DNA of 64,000 bases from Montifringilla adamsi (GCA_017590115.1 JAGGNK010008670.1:1364001-1428000), one strand, 5' to 3'; shown: positions 1-12,460, counted from the stretch's first letter. Notes: generated by a model from the letters alone, not told the origin. Translations and numbers: made by a program.

Positions 1-449
1 CTGTTGCCACAAGCCCATGGAAGAATCCATTGGAAAGGGCAGAACAGCATTGTCAGTAAAGGTAGCAGTAATGGAAACTCGTGTCCTTTTCCAATCTCTC
101 ATATTGATCACCCCAGCAAGGAAAAAAGAAGTGTTTCAAAACACAGCTTATGTGAAAAATCAAATTAGGTGCCTTTATTGCAGATCCTCCCTTTAATTCC
201 AGTTCTGTTTCTCTTCTCTGTGCTGCACTGTGATTTATTATTGAAGATTTCTGAGCTGCTTTGTTTAAGCCATCCTGTATCCCCTTATCTTCTTAAAATA
301 CCCACTAAAACTATTTAATCAGTAGTTTCTTAAAGGTTTTGAGCATTTTGTGCTGCTGATCTGAAGCGCTTGGAGAGTTTTCTCTGAGAAATTCAAATGA
401 TTTTATAGTGATGAGTCTCTTTGAGCAAGAGGAAATTGTGGTTCCATTG

Positions 450-559
450 GAGAGGGCTTGGAGCAGCCTGGGACAGTGGGAGGTGTCCCTGCCCCTGGAA
501 GGGGATGGCACTGGATGGGCTTTGAGGTCCCTTCCAACCCAAACCATCCTGGGGTTCTC
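450..559 (+). repeat. CR1 LINE 3' fragment
   Basis: Ends with ggtcccttccaacccaaacc, the 3'-terminal signature of avian CR1; 5'-truncated. Confidence 0.85.
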
Positions 560-670
560 ATCTCTGCATTCCTGCCTTGCAGCAGCACTGGGTTTGTGGC
601 TGCATTTTCTGGTCTGAAAAAAGCGTGGGCAAAGCCAAGGGGGAAAAGAAATGAGTTGTGCAAGAGTACA

Positions 671-790
671 TGGAATTCCAGACTGGTTTGGGTTGGAAGG
701 GACCTTAAAGCCCATCTTGTTCCAGTCCTGCCATGGCAGGGACCCCTTCCACGGGCCAGGGACCCCTTCCACGGGCCAGGCTGCTCCTTG
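671..790 (-). repeat. CR1 LINE 3' fragment with 20-bp duplication
   Basis: Begins ggtttgggttggaagggacc, the reverse of the CR1 3' tail. A 20-bp segment (gggaccccttccacgggcca) is repeated exactly in tandem at about 740-779. Confidence 0.85.
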
Positions 791-999
791 GTCTCCTCTA
801 GGGCTGGGGCACTCTGTGCCAGTCCAGTTAGAAATACATTATTTTAAATCAATCTCGATATTGCCTTTTGGCCTGTTTTCCCAGATTTCTCTGCAGTAGG
901 GACTGAGTTCTAAAAGTTCATTTTCCAGCCTTATTCCCAGTATTTTGGTGTATTTTGGTGCCCTTTCTCAGCGTGGCCGTTCCCCGTTGGTGCTGGCCG

Positions 1000-1440
1000 T
1001 GCCTCTCTGCGCCTTTCAGCTGGCCATTATTGACATTTTATTCCCAGGCTCGGCAGATAAACGTCCACATTCAGCTGGTGGAGGTGATTATGTGGGGCTG
1101 CCACCAAAGAAACCCTAAAGCATCCTATTAGCAGGGCCTGAGCCTGGGAATAAAGGCCCCAATTACGGAGCACTGCCGAGGCCCTCCCGTGACATTAATG
1201 GTGTCTTTATAACCTTTTTCACTTCTGCTGCCTCTGACAGAGCGCCACAATCGCAGCCATGGTTTTGCCCTTGGCAAGCAAAACCTCATTTGGAGAGGAT
1301 AATAAGTATTTACTATTTAGATGGCTGGCAATAAAATTTCTCTGAATGAGATTTTAAGGAGAAAACGCAAACTGATTCAATTACTTCCTTTAATGGACTG
1401 GGGAGACCTGTAATAACAGTTTGTGGAAGCTCCAAGTCTT
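1000..1440. promoter_or_regulatory. candidate conserved non-coding element
   Basis: Unique, repeat-free DNA with balanced composition and many homeodomain-core motifs (ATTA/TAAT), plus an E-box CAGCTG (1072-1077). Its texture differs sharply from the CR1-derived surroundings. RSRC1 lies beside SHOX2, whose enhancers can lie in neighbouring introns. Conservation itself cannot be seen here. Confidence 0.3.
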
Positions 1441-1530
1441 GTGTTTAGCTTTTTTCTTTCCTTTTAATTTATTTATTTATTTATCTGTGTGTGTGAAAAT
1501 ACAAACTGATTCTTTTTCCAAGTAGAAATT

Positions 1531-1620
1531 ACATAATGGAATCGTTAAAGTTGGAAAATGTCTAAAAAACCTGTGAGATCATCAAGCCCAGCCCTTAACC
1601 CAGCATTGCCACATTCACCG
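1531..1620 (-). repeat. CR1-like old fragment
   Basis: Diverged match to the 'aatcgttaaagttggaaaa ... gatcatcaagcccagcc' form of an old CR1 family. Confidence 0.6.
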
Positions 1621-3935
1621 TTTTCACTGGAAAACTTAATCCGACTTTTCCCTGCACACCCCATGATATTTTTCTCATCTTAAAAGTGCATAAAAATCTC
1701 AAGTACTTGACAGTGTTTTAGTGGCAAAAAGTGTTGGGAAACCCTAAATATTAGAGAATTCCTGTCATCTGGCCTTCGGGTGGAATGGGATGTCAGTTGT
1801 GTCTTAAAAATGGAGATTTCTTGTAAAGCCATGGAGCATCCACTCCCTCTCAAAGCGTTGTAGAACACAGCTGCTTTAACAGCTGGGTGTGTGCCAGCAG
1901 AAGGGATTTCCCAGGGGATGTGGAACATTTATGGGATTTAGGAAAAGCTCCTTTTAAGGACAGGTATGAGAAACAGTTACTGAAAATGTTTGGGTTTCTT
2001 GTATTTCTAAGCAAAAAAAGCAGCTTGTGAAACTGATCTGCAAACATTTATTTATTCTCTACTATAGCCTAAACCCAGCTGTATATTCAATCAGTAAAAT
2101 CACCCTGATCCCTTTTAAAGAGTATTTAATTTCATGTCTGGATCCAGGATGGATCTGAGAGAGCCAAATACAAATTTTGGAAATCCCTGAGTGTGTGTCT
2201 GTACCAGACCACCACTTCCATTATTTTCACTCATTTGGAGAATTCCATGTTGTTGCTGGGATAAAATTAATTGAAATTGAATGAATCCATATTATCTTAT
2301 TGTATGTTAAAATGTTTCTGTACGTGCGTATCTCACAATTTACCAATTTCACTGAATTACCCCTTTTATCCCGTGGCATCAATGTGGATTTTTCTCTCCT
2401 TTTTTTGGGAATTTTTAATAATTTCAGGAAATCTGTGTTTGTGGCATTAGGGAGCACCAGGGACAGCACCAAACTTGGTTAGTGCAGCTCTGGAAGAAGA
2501 CACAGGATAATATTTCCTTCCTTTTTTTAACCATCAGTCACTGTACGGGGCCACTGCGCCAACAAATTCATAACCTCCTCTGTATTTGATTTTAAAAAAA
2601 TAAACCCAACCAACTTTTGCTTTCCCCAGTTCAATAACTCCCTAGAAATGTGCTTTTATACAGTGTAACTCATACAATCCTGCACGGGCTTATAAATTGA
2701 AATCCCGCTTTTTTCGGACGTTCCTGCCTGGATGACTGATGGCTGTGTGTATTTGCCATAAAATTTTAATTATGACAGAGTTATGAATCACTGCTCTCGC
2801 TGGTTAAAGTGTTAAAAAATGATGGGTTTGTTGTTTATTAAACTTGGGAGCGTGGAGGAAGAAAATGGAAAAGGTTTGGAGTTGCGTGGGCTGGATCCCA
2901 GTTCCTCGGGAGCAGCCCTGGAGCTGATTTGGGATGTGCCCTTCCTTCCCTCCCTGGGCTCTGCTGCTGCCCAGGGTGACAAATGCCATGGATTTTATTG
3001 CTTTAACTTCCCGTGGCTGTCCTGGGTGGGGTTTGCATCATCCCATCCCTGGGGATCAGGGCTGTGGCTGCAGGAATAGCAGAGCAGCCCCGCTCCTTCC
3101 CCGTGTGAGCACGGGGTTGAAACCAAGGTGTTCACTCAGAAACGCCAAATATTGAAAAAATATCAAGGGGCTCGAACCAGAGCTGTGCAGAGCTTTCAGT
3201 GTAAGGTGGTTTTTATTGAAAGTGTCAGGTTTTGTTACCAATATCAGTGTGTTTCAACACCAATTCCCTTAGAACATCACAGTGCTCAGTATTTACCATT
3301 TTTTTTCCCAAATTTTAGGCAGCCAACGTGTGCAGCATCACCCGGTGTATTTGGCACGTGAGGAGTTGCTTTAAAGGACCCCACTCTGACTTTTTCTGCC
3401 TTAAAATCAGCTTTATTTGGTTTCCTCTTCGGCCTGGCTGGCAGGGCAGGGCTTTTCCTCACAGACAGAGGAACAGCTTGGATGGTTGCAGGGTTTTCAT
3501 CCCTGGGGGATGATCCAGGCTGGGCTTTTCAGGTTGGTGCCATTTGGGCATGAGCAGGGAGAGCACCTGGGGAATAGGGGATGAATGGGGGGAGCTGGGG
3601 CAGCGGGGGCCCATTAGTGCTGCCCGCTCCTGCCACAGGCTGGGATGGGGCTAAATGAGTTTTAAAGGACAAAGCTGGAGGATTAGAGGGTCCTTTATGG
3701 TTTGATCCATGTGGAATTGGGCCTGGTAATAAGGAACGTCACTGTTGTACTGTAAACTAAGGGAAAAGAATCCAAAATTTAAAATATTTGTAATTTCAGG
3801 AGTAGCATCGCATTTTTGCTTTCTCATGGACATGGAATGTTGTTTGACAGCATATTCTGTTTGCAATTATTCATATTTAAATGTTTTAGTCACCTGCTAT
3901 GGAAAGAAACTTTTAACAACTACATAAATAATTCT

Positions 3936-3988
3936 TGGAAGTTGGACTGGATGGCCTTGAAGGTCTTTTCCAACCTTAATGATTGTAT
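3936..3988 (+). repeat. CR1 LINE 3' fragment
   Basis: Short tail: 'ggatggccttgaaggtctt' then 'ttccaaccttaatgatt'. Confidence 0.7.
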
Positions 3989-4701
3989 TAGTTTATTTTT
4001 ACTAAATTAAGTTTAAAATCAAAGCTCAGCTTCATTATTAATTTCAACTTACTTAATGTTTTTGTTAGTCTTGGTGAAAATAATGGATGTGTGTGTGTGT
4101 TCATGATACTTTTTTAATTGATTCAGCTGGTAACAAAGTAGTAAATGTTACTGTAACAAAGGAAAATACCAAAATATAAAGTACTAAATATTAAACACTA
4201 AAAAAAAGTCCAGTTTGGTGCTGTGAGGAATCAATGGCACTTGGAGGAAACCCATCATAAAGCTGGGGGAGGATTAAAACCATTAACCTCTCTCGCCTCG
4301 ACTCCCTCCCTCCGAGCTCGGAATTTTCCATCAGAAAGGAGGGTTAGGGATCAATACGAAGATCTGTTGATAATGTTATATTAATTAGAGTAATCAAACC
4401 CACGCTTGGAGCACGCCAGCTGCGGGGAGGGGGAGCAGAGCAGAGCTCCATGGCTCTGAGCTGGACGGTTCCCAGCTCTGGCTGCCGCGGCCCTTGGGCT
4501 GGGGCAGTGCAGGCTCCCTGGGCTGCCATTCCCTGCCGGCAGAGCTGGAGTGAAGGGCTCCAGCCCTGTGGGGCTGCCTGGGCATGGATCCACCTGGAGA
4601 GGGCAGGGATTGATGAGGGGATGGAGGACGGGGCTCTGGAGAGCGGGAGGAGCGCTCGGAACGCGGTGCCGGACACGGCGGGGCTGGAGCTGGCCCGACT
4701 C

Positions 4702-4758
4702 TGATCCCGACCCTAATCCTGACCCTAATCCTGACCCTAATCCTGACCCTAAGCCTGC
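4702..4758. repeat. 12-bp telomere-like tandem repeat
   Basis: Three exact copies of ccctaatcctga (4711-4746) and a fourth with two changes (4747-4758). Each unit contains the telomeric CCCTAA hexamer followed by a diverged one. Confidence 0.9.
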
Positions 4759-5045
4759 CCTGTGCCCCTCAGGCAGCGCTGCTTCGTACCTGCTCTCACC
4801 ACAAGGCTCCAACCAGCCTGGCCTGGGCAGCATTGGCTGGGGGCTCTTCAGAGGAGTGGAGATCCAGTACTGGCAGGAAATAGGGATTAAAGCAGTTCAG
4901 TGGGTTTTTGGAGATAGTTATCACCCTGCTTGCAACATTTGTACAAATTGTAAAAATAATCTTTTAATATTATTAACAAAAATGTTGTGATGGAAGTTAT
5001 CTGAAAAAAGGAGTGATTTTTTTTTTTTAAGAGAATTTTTTTTTA

Positions 5046-5265
5046 GAATCCCTGAATGGTTTGGGTTGGTTGGAACCTTAGGGAGCATCCAGTTCAACCC
5101 TCTGCCACCTTCTGATGGATGCCCCATCTCTGGAAGTGTCCAAGGCCAGGCTGGATGGAGCTTGGAGCAGCCTGGGACAGTGGCAGGTGTCCCTGCATTG
5201 CAGGGGGTGGCACTGGATGGGATTTAAGGTCCCTCCCAACCCAAACCATTCCATGATCCTATGCT
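5046..5265. repeat. two CR1 3' fragments, head to head
   Basis: A minus-strand tail (5046-5110) is joined directly to a plus-strand copy (5117-5265) that ends ccaacccaaaccattccatg. Together they form a short imperfect inverted repeat. Confidence 0.8.
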
Positions 5266-5999
5266 TGGGCGACTCAGCAGTGCGATTAAAAGTGTGATTA
5301 ACACAATAATCTTCATTAAAAAGCAGAAATTCCATATAAAGGGTACCCAGACATCCTGTGGGTGCAGGTGCAAGTTCAGAGCCAGGTTCCTTCTGATGGA
5401 TGGAGGATGGTGAGCCTCAGTGGTGCTCTGCTGCCAGCCCCACACAGCTATGTGCCTTCCCTTTCCTCATGGTTAAAACCCTTTAACAACGACCTTTTAA
5501 TATTTCAAATTGTTTCTGTTCTGTAAGAATGAGAGAAATGCCCTCCTGAAGTACCTGGCAGAGCTCTCCCAGCCGAAGTTAAAGCTGGCTGGAAATGAAA
5601 CCTAATTGGAGAAAGTTTATAGAAGTTCTGGTGTTGAATAAGGCTGCTTATTTATTACTTTGCTACAGCTTTATACAAATATATGGATGCACATGTGTCT
5701 GAGGGAAAATTATGCTGTCCAGACTTATGAGAGCCAGTTGGAATCTCTCAAGGTTGCAGATGAGCAGTGGAAATGCATGTGTATATTATCAGCTCCGTGC
5801 CCTTGGCGGTGGCTTCCTCCCCGATGACAAATCTTTCTTCGCTCCTCTCCTGGAAATCAGTGCTTTGGTGGCTTTCTGTCTTGGATTTGTCTGTTTTCCC
5901 ACTTGCTCTAATGGGCTCTACTCGAACTTTTAAAAACAAGCATTTATTTGAAATACATTAAGCAACACAGTACTTCGGAAAAAACGTTTGATACCCCAA

Positions 6000-6330
6000 A
6001 TTCCTTCCTGAATTATTTAAGCGCCGCTGCAGCAAACTGTTTACTCAGGGATGTTCAGGCTGCTGTGTAGTAGGGGTGTAGTTTTCTTTTAATGCAGTTA
6101 TTGAATTCCAGCCCACAGAGCCTCTGGCGGGGTTCCAGGAGCGCTCTGCTGCGCCGAGCGAAGATAAATTGTTTGTTTTCAGCAGCATTTCTTCATCTTC
6201 ATCACTTAATCTGCAATGAAATTTTACAGCCAGCCACTGAATATTTAAGCAATATATTTACCTCTTTTATCCTGGGGGAGTATTTAATGAGGCTGAGTAC
6301 AGTAAATGGTTATAGGAGCTGAGGGTACGG
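6000..6330. promoter_or_regulatory. candidate conserved non-coding element
   Basis: Repeat-free, AT-rich stretch with clustered AT-core motifs (ACTTAATC, TATTTAAGC, ATTTAATGAG). Judged by texture only. Confidence 0.22.
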
Positions 6331-7735
6331 GCTGGGAACGTGGAGTTTCCCATCCTCTTCTCCGCCGGGATGGGCTCGGCGTTCCCAAGGCTGCGGGGCT
6401 GTAGTCGAGAGTGTGCTGGCATCGCCCGTGAGTCCTCCCCACAACTCTTCCCTTGACACACGCTCCCCCTTTTGGTGCCAGATGTCAGGTTCTTCTGGCT
6501 GCCTGTCTCATGATTCTGCAGTTCCAGCTCGGTAAATCCTGGGACTTTGCTGCGCCCCCACCTCGAAGTTTTCCAACTCCGAGTTTTCCACCTCATCCTT
6601 TCCTGATTTTCCAGTGCCCCGTTCAGTATCTTTGTGAGCTAACACTCCTTGGTGCTAATATTCTTTTTCTTTAACTGTGTCTTGGTGTTTATGCACTTAC
6701 AGGGTTTTAAAAAAAAATCTTTAAAAAGTGCTTTTTGATCTTTTTTGTATTTTGTTGTTCCATGAAGGTTTTTTATTAACATCGTGGTCAAAGTGGCAAT
6801 GGATAATACATAGGGTGAGCAAATTTCCTTCTTTCTTCAAAAAATCCTCAAAAATGCTTCCTTGCACCACTGTTGGAATATTAATTGTGCTCCATTCTCG
6901 ATTAAGTATGCTCCACTTACACGGCTTTATTCCTTATGTTTCCACTCCCGGTGTTTTTATTGGGTTGGGAAACAGGAGCTGGAATTCCCGGAGCCCTCCC
7001 GAGGTGCTGGGGCTCCTCTCGGAGCTGTTCTGCTCTCAGCTGTGCGTGCTCCGTGCTTTATTGCTTCCTTTCCACAGCCACAGGAGTTGTCATCTACTTG
7101 ATTTTCACTTAACGTGGCGATTCCTGACGTTGGGAAATTGGCAGATGAAAGAAGGGCTCGTTTGGAATCGAAGTTTTGGGAGTGAATTTTTCAAGTTTGC
7201 TGACAAGCTGTCAGGCTGAATTCTGCCCTTACCCCAGAAAGAAAAGCTGACTGTCATTGCCAATCTACAGCCTGTAATGACAATTGTATTTGAGGCACAG
7301 TGCCATTTTTTTCCCCCAGAAATCATTTAAGTAATTTTTCTTCGTGGTTATACTTTAAGCAAGGAAGTGTTTTTTGAATGAAAATGATTTATTTGTGGAA
7401 TTAAATGGAGGAGCTGGTACGTGTTCATGTGAAGGTAGGTGGGTAGTACAAGATGAAGGTGATTTCTCATGCAGATGCAGGGGGTGGCTGGCAGATCCCC
7501 TGAGGATTTTGAGTGTTTCCTGGGAAGTGAGAGGTGGGATGTGGGGTGGGACACAGTCTGTGGAGCTGCAGGGCTTGGTTGAGCTCTGCTTACAGCAGGG
7601 TGCAGAACCTGGTGGTGGTTTGGGCTGAGATCCCAAGGAAAGGGAGCACTGAAGTCACTGAGGAGGAAAAAAGCAGCCTGAATTTGTCCTTCAGAATTTG
7701 TGTGATGGCTTTGAAAGCATTTCCATCGGGACTGC

Positions 7736-7802
7736 AGGGCCTGGGCAGGGACACCTCCCACTAGCCCAGGTGGCTCCAGCCCCATCCAGCCTGGCTTCCT
7801 CC
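7736..7802 (-). repeat. CR1 LINE fragment
   Basis: Internal piece of the 3' region: 'gggcagggacacctcccact ... ccccatccagcctggc', lacking the terminal tail. Confidence 0.7.
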
Positions 7803-8170
7803 TCTCACCTGCTCACCAGATCCATGGCAGCCCTGTCCATTGTCCTCTCCTTTCTCCACCCATGGTGTGCCATGGGGAAAGAAACAGCTCTGGAGCAAAT
7901 ACTGGCTGAAGAACAATTTAAATAAATGGAATCCAACTGGAGTTTCTCATAGGGATCTTTTCTTGGTTTTCTGGTTGAGCTGGGAATTATTCCTGAAGGA
8001 TATAGCAATAAGAGCATTCTTTACTCCATCAGCTTTTATACATGGAATTTAATTTTTTGCTCCTAAATGTTGCTGCTTCTTTTGTCTCAGTAGTTTAGGG
8101 GCAGGTTTAACTCCAGGCCATCCTTTTACTTTGCCTAGCTCTTCATTCCTTGAGGAAGAGCAAGTTCTTC

Positions 8171-8452
8171 TTTTCTCATCAGCTGGAGGAAATGGCCTCA
8201 AGTTGCACTGGGGGAAGTCTGGATTAGATTTGAGGAACAATTTCTTCCTGGAAGAGGTGGTCTGGCTTTGGAATGAGCTGCCCAGGGAAGTGGTGGAGTC
8301 TCCATCCCTGGAAGTGTTCAGAAAACGTGTGGATGTGGCACCTGGGAACAGGGCTAGTGATGGACCTGGCAGTGCTGGATCAACAGTTGGCCTTGGTGAT
8401 CTTAGAGAGCTTTTCCAACCTTAATGATCTCCTGATTCCATGATTCCCACCC
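8171..8452 (+). repeat. CR1 LINE 3' end, ~280 bp
   Basis: Contains the typical 'aatttcttcctggaagaggt' and 'ggagtctccatccctggaag' blocks and ends 'ttccaaccttaatgatct'. Belongs to a different CR1 subfamily from the 'cccaaaccat' copies. Confidence 0.85.
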
Positions 8453-8895
8453 CTCTCCCCTAAGGAAACTCACCTGGAAGGTGCCATTTGAACCATTCCC
8501 TGGGAATCACTGAGTTCTTCTGAGGGCTGATGTCCTCCCCAAGGCTGAACATCTGAGGTGACAGGAGTCACATCCACTTCTGCTGCTTTCCTGAGCTGGG
8601 CTGCAGGCTGGGGGAGCAGATCTGAGGTGAAACATTGCTTGGTCAGGAGATGTCCAGGTGGATAATGTACAGCCTTTTCTGGGATGGAAACAAAGCCTTG
8701 GAATATTTAACAGCAGACTCAGAAGCCAATTAATCTGTAGTGTTAAACTCTATTTAGGTTGGATTTTTCCTCCAACGTGTGTTTGGGGGGGAAACTGTGA
8801 GAAAGAAAGAAATTAGGGATGCACTAAATAATGGATGAATGTACCTAGCCAAGGTCTGCTGATTAAGTCTTCTTTAGGATTATTATTATAAATAG

Positions 8896-8990
8896 GGAGT
8901 GCCAGATCCTCAGCTGGAGTAAATGGGCTTGGCTCAGCTCAAGTCAGTGGAATTGTGCCAGCTTGAACTCACTGAGGATCTGGCCCTTAA
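8896..8990. repeat. palindromic interspersed element (ancient MITE-like)
   Basis: Perfect 13-bp inverted arms gccagatcctcag (8901-8913) and ctgaggatctggc (8972-8984) enclose about 58 bp that are themselves partly self-complementary (ggctcagctcaagt and similar). The arms resemble a palindromic repeat that I recall as widespread in turtles, crocodilians and birds; the family name is not certain. Confidence 0.65.
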
Positions 8991-9575
8991 TTCTGGAAAA
9001 GGAGGATATTTGGGGAGGAGGATGATGGGGGCTGTGGGAAGTTTGGTGATGAGAACGCTGTTTTCCTGGTAATATCAGGGAAAAAAATGTAAATGACTAT
9101 TCTTTTGAATTTTGTAATGAGATTCAAGGAACTACTTGATGTGATTTCATTAGATATAAATGACTTTTTCCCCAGGTAGCTGCATCTTAACCCCCATCTA
9201 AGAATGGAATATGCATGGAAGATGTGGTGGTTTATTTAATTTTGTGGGTGATGGTCTCTTGCACCAGCATTTCTGCCATTCCTACCTAAAAAATGCCTGG
9301 ATGGCCATCACATGTTCCTTGGAAGGAAATAGGAATAAATAGAGATGATTGTGGAAATCTGTTTCCCACTCTGCTTTTCCACCAGGAGTGAAGTGGGCTG
9401 GAGTTTCAGATGGCAATGATTTCAAATCCAACGTGAGGTCTCATTTGGCTGCATTTTAGAAAGGTATCAACAAATCAGATTGCAAAGCTGCTGATTTGGT
9501 AATTGCTTGTAAAAATACCCAACCAACAACCCATTTCCATAGCACAGGAAGTGCACGTTGTTCAACAATACCTTA

Positions 9576-9975
9576 AAATGCAGTGTTCGACCCTCTAGAG
9601 TGGACTCAAAAAATATCCAGTTCTGAAATAATGCTTTTAAAAGTGGAATATCTTGGAAGGACTGAAAATAACAACATGAAACAAGCTTTCTATATTCCTA
9701 ATTGTTCTGACCATAGAACTAATTTCTCAGTCAGAAGGGGGCACAGCTTTTTCATCATTCTCCAGTCCCATAAAATCCAGTGTTTGACCATTTGCAGTGG
9801 CCACATTTACACTTAAAAACCAAAAAAACCCACCTTTTTAAGGGGACTATCTCAGAAAGCCTAAAAATAACATCACGGAGCAAGTTTGTTATATTCCTAA
9901 TTGTTCTGACCACAGAATTAATTTCCCAGCCAAAGGGGGGGGCATGGCTTTTTCATCCCTACCAGCCTCGGAATA
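9576..9975. repeat. diverged tandem duplication, ~198-bp period
   Basis: Copy 1 (about 9576-9773) and copy 2 (about 9774-9975) share 'cagtgtt(c/t)gacc' near the start, then 'tatattcctaattgttctga', 'ccagaattaatttc'-like sequence and 'ggctttttcatc'. They differ by many substitutions and short indels, so the duplication is old. Confidence 0.75.
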
Positions 9976-9994
9976 TTCAGCGTGTCACAGATGT

Positions 9995-10370
9995 TCATGA
10001 ATAATGTCCATTTAGAAGCCTTGGCAGCGAGCTGGCGAGATGAATGAAATGTTGGGGGGATCTGACAGGCAGCACGCTGCTTTGTGATCATTCCAAAGTT
10101 CTAATAATCTCCCTCACCTTCCCTGCCTGCCTCTAATGAAAGAGAATAGGTGATTGCACCTCGGGCTATGTTCTGCGCCTAATGACTCCTCCAAAGGCGG
10201 ATTTATGGAGAAAAAATTAACTTTGAATGAGGATTGAATTGGCCCTGACAGGCTGATAGACTGTGACACAGATTCTGTGGCAAAACAGACGTAGCCCTAA
10301 TTGATTATCAATATTTTAAGCAAAGTGATGAAAATAAGCATTAAGTGATGAGAAAGGCAGTCTTAATACA
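9995..10370. promoter_or_regulatory. candidate conserved non-coding element with HOX/PBX-like site
   Basis: Repeat-free. Contains TAATTGATTAT (10298-10308), which combines a homeodomain core with a PBX/HOX-like TGATTAT, and several ATGAAT/TAATGA motifs. Lies just after the 200-bp duplication. No conservation data. Confidence 0.3.
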
Positions 10371-11408
10371 GGAGGCAGTCACGGGGATCCGGGAGGTCTT
10401 TAGGGAGCTCGGCCCCGCTCGCCAGAACGGGATTTTAGCTCTCAGCTCTTCCCTTCCCTGCCCAGCACCCCGTGGTGGCCCTTCCAGCCTCTTCTCCTCC
10501 CGGATTCCTGCCCAGCACGTTGGTATTCCAGCCAGGGATGAGGTGCCTCCCTCTCTGCAGAGGAGTTTGGTTTCATGTTTGACCCCTTTGGACTCGGGGC
10601 TGTTCGGCGGGGTTTTGGATATCCTCTCTTTCCTGCTGGGCTCTCTCCCAGCCCCGTGCCGTTTCCAGCCAGCAGGTGAGCCACAAACTGCTTCCTGAAA
10701 ATAGTAACAATGGAAGAAACCGGGGGAAAATTGCCTGGTTGGAGGGGAAGGGTTTATCTTGATTATTATCTCGGTTACACCAAATAACTACAAATATCTC
10801 AGCTATCCTTTGGAATACGGCAACGTTTGGGTATTGCCTGTGTTTTTTCAGTTGGGTTGCACGTGACTGGATTTATCTTCTACCAAAAATCCATTTAATA
10901 TTTGGGAAAACCCTCGTGGCTGCGAGTCAGATGCTCGTTAGCTGTGCCATAACAGGACATTTATCCCAAAATAAGGAATATTTCCTGAAACGACTGAGGG
11001 AAGGAACTGATGCTGAAGAGGTGAGGAGCAGCATTCCTACAGCAGGAGGAATCAGTGGGATAACATATCCCTTCCAAACACTGGGTGTGTTCCCCTGGGA
11101 GCTCAGAGGAGTTTAAAATATCCAGATTTGGGCTTGTGGGGAGTTGTGAAGTGTGGCTGGCAGAGCAGGGGAGGGGGCAGTGAGCTCCTCCCTCACCCTC
11201 ATGCTCAGGGCTCCAATATCCATCATTAGTCTGGTGTAATTAAATTACAAGGCAGCAAGGGCAGAACTTCCCATGTTTGGGAATTGGGTGTTTCAGGTGT
11301 AATTAGGGGGAGATCTGTGGCCATGGACACGATGGAGTGGGCGAGTGACCACCCAAAACAGGGATTTATGGAATCACAGAACCCCGTGGATTTTTGGGGT
11401 CGTGGATT

Positions 11409-11462
11409 AATAGGATCATACACGCATTTAGGCTGGAAAAGCCCTCTAAGGCATCCAAGACT
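11409..11462 (-). repeat. CR1-like fragment
   Basis: Diverged 'aggctggaaaagccctctaa ggcatccaag' motif. Confidence 0.55.
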
Positions 11463-12261
11463 GTTGGTGGTGTTTACATTTTGGGTGAAATGTTACTAAA
11501 GGCAAAAATACAGAAAGCCAGCTTAAATCTGGGGTGCTAAGAATATGTGTGGTGGTGTCACTTTTCCTCTGGAACTGAGAATTCCTGGGTGCTGCTCCTG
11601 GTGTTCCTGTCAGAGGAATTCTCCGAGCAAGTGCTGGTTTGGAGTTTGTGCTGGAATTTGTCAGATGGATAACAGATAATTTTACACGTCAGCCTATGAA
11701 TATTCGGCGGAGAGGATTTCCACCAGCCTTGATACATTTAATATACCAGAGAAAAATAGCATGTAAATTAAACAGGGCCTTGTAAATTAATAATGGATTC
11801 CACTTGTATTTTTATATGTGAGCTGACTGAATATTTTATAAGTGCAAAAATGTTTGTGTTTAAAAAAAAAAACAAAACGGTGAAGTCTTCCTGATGAGCA
11901 CTGGGGATGGTTGGCTGCATTTTAAATGAGATGTCCATGTGTTTTTACAGTTTCTGGGCTTTCTTCTCCTCAGACACATCTTGTATTTTCAACTTTGAGC
12001 AGTTGGAAAGTCCACAATTATGTTGAATTAATTTATTTTTCCAGACCTCTTGTGGTTTGCAGTTGTGGGTGTTCTGACACTCCTCTCTTTTTAATTTTGA
12101 CAGGAAAATGAAGTCTCCTTAGTGAGGGGCTGAGTCTTTTCCATGCACCTTCCCTGCTTCTCCCATGCACTGGGAGAGGGCTCTGCTGCAGGGGCTCCTC
12201 CATGGCCACGCTTTCCAAAATGCCCTTTCCAGCCCCAAAACATCCCCTGCCCTCTTTCTAC

Positions 12262-12325
12262 CTTAGAATAATTCACATTTTAGATTGGAAAAGCCCTCCC
12301 AGACCATCAAATCCAACCCTCAGGT
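12262..12325 (-). repeat. CR1-like fragment
   Basis: 'tagattggaaaagccctccc' followed by 'agaccatcaaatccaaccct', a diverged CR1 tail. Confidence 0.6.
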
Positions 12326-12460
12326 TGTAAAGATCTTTTCATGTTGTTTGATTGCAGCTTGGTTTGAGAAAAGTGAATTTCTTTTAGTGCTTTAATGGCA
12401 CTTGGGCAGTGAACAATAATATATTCATTAAAAAATAACAATAATAATAATACCAGCATT

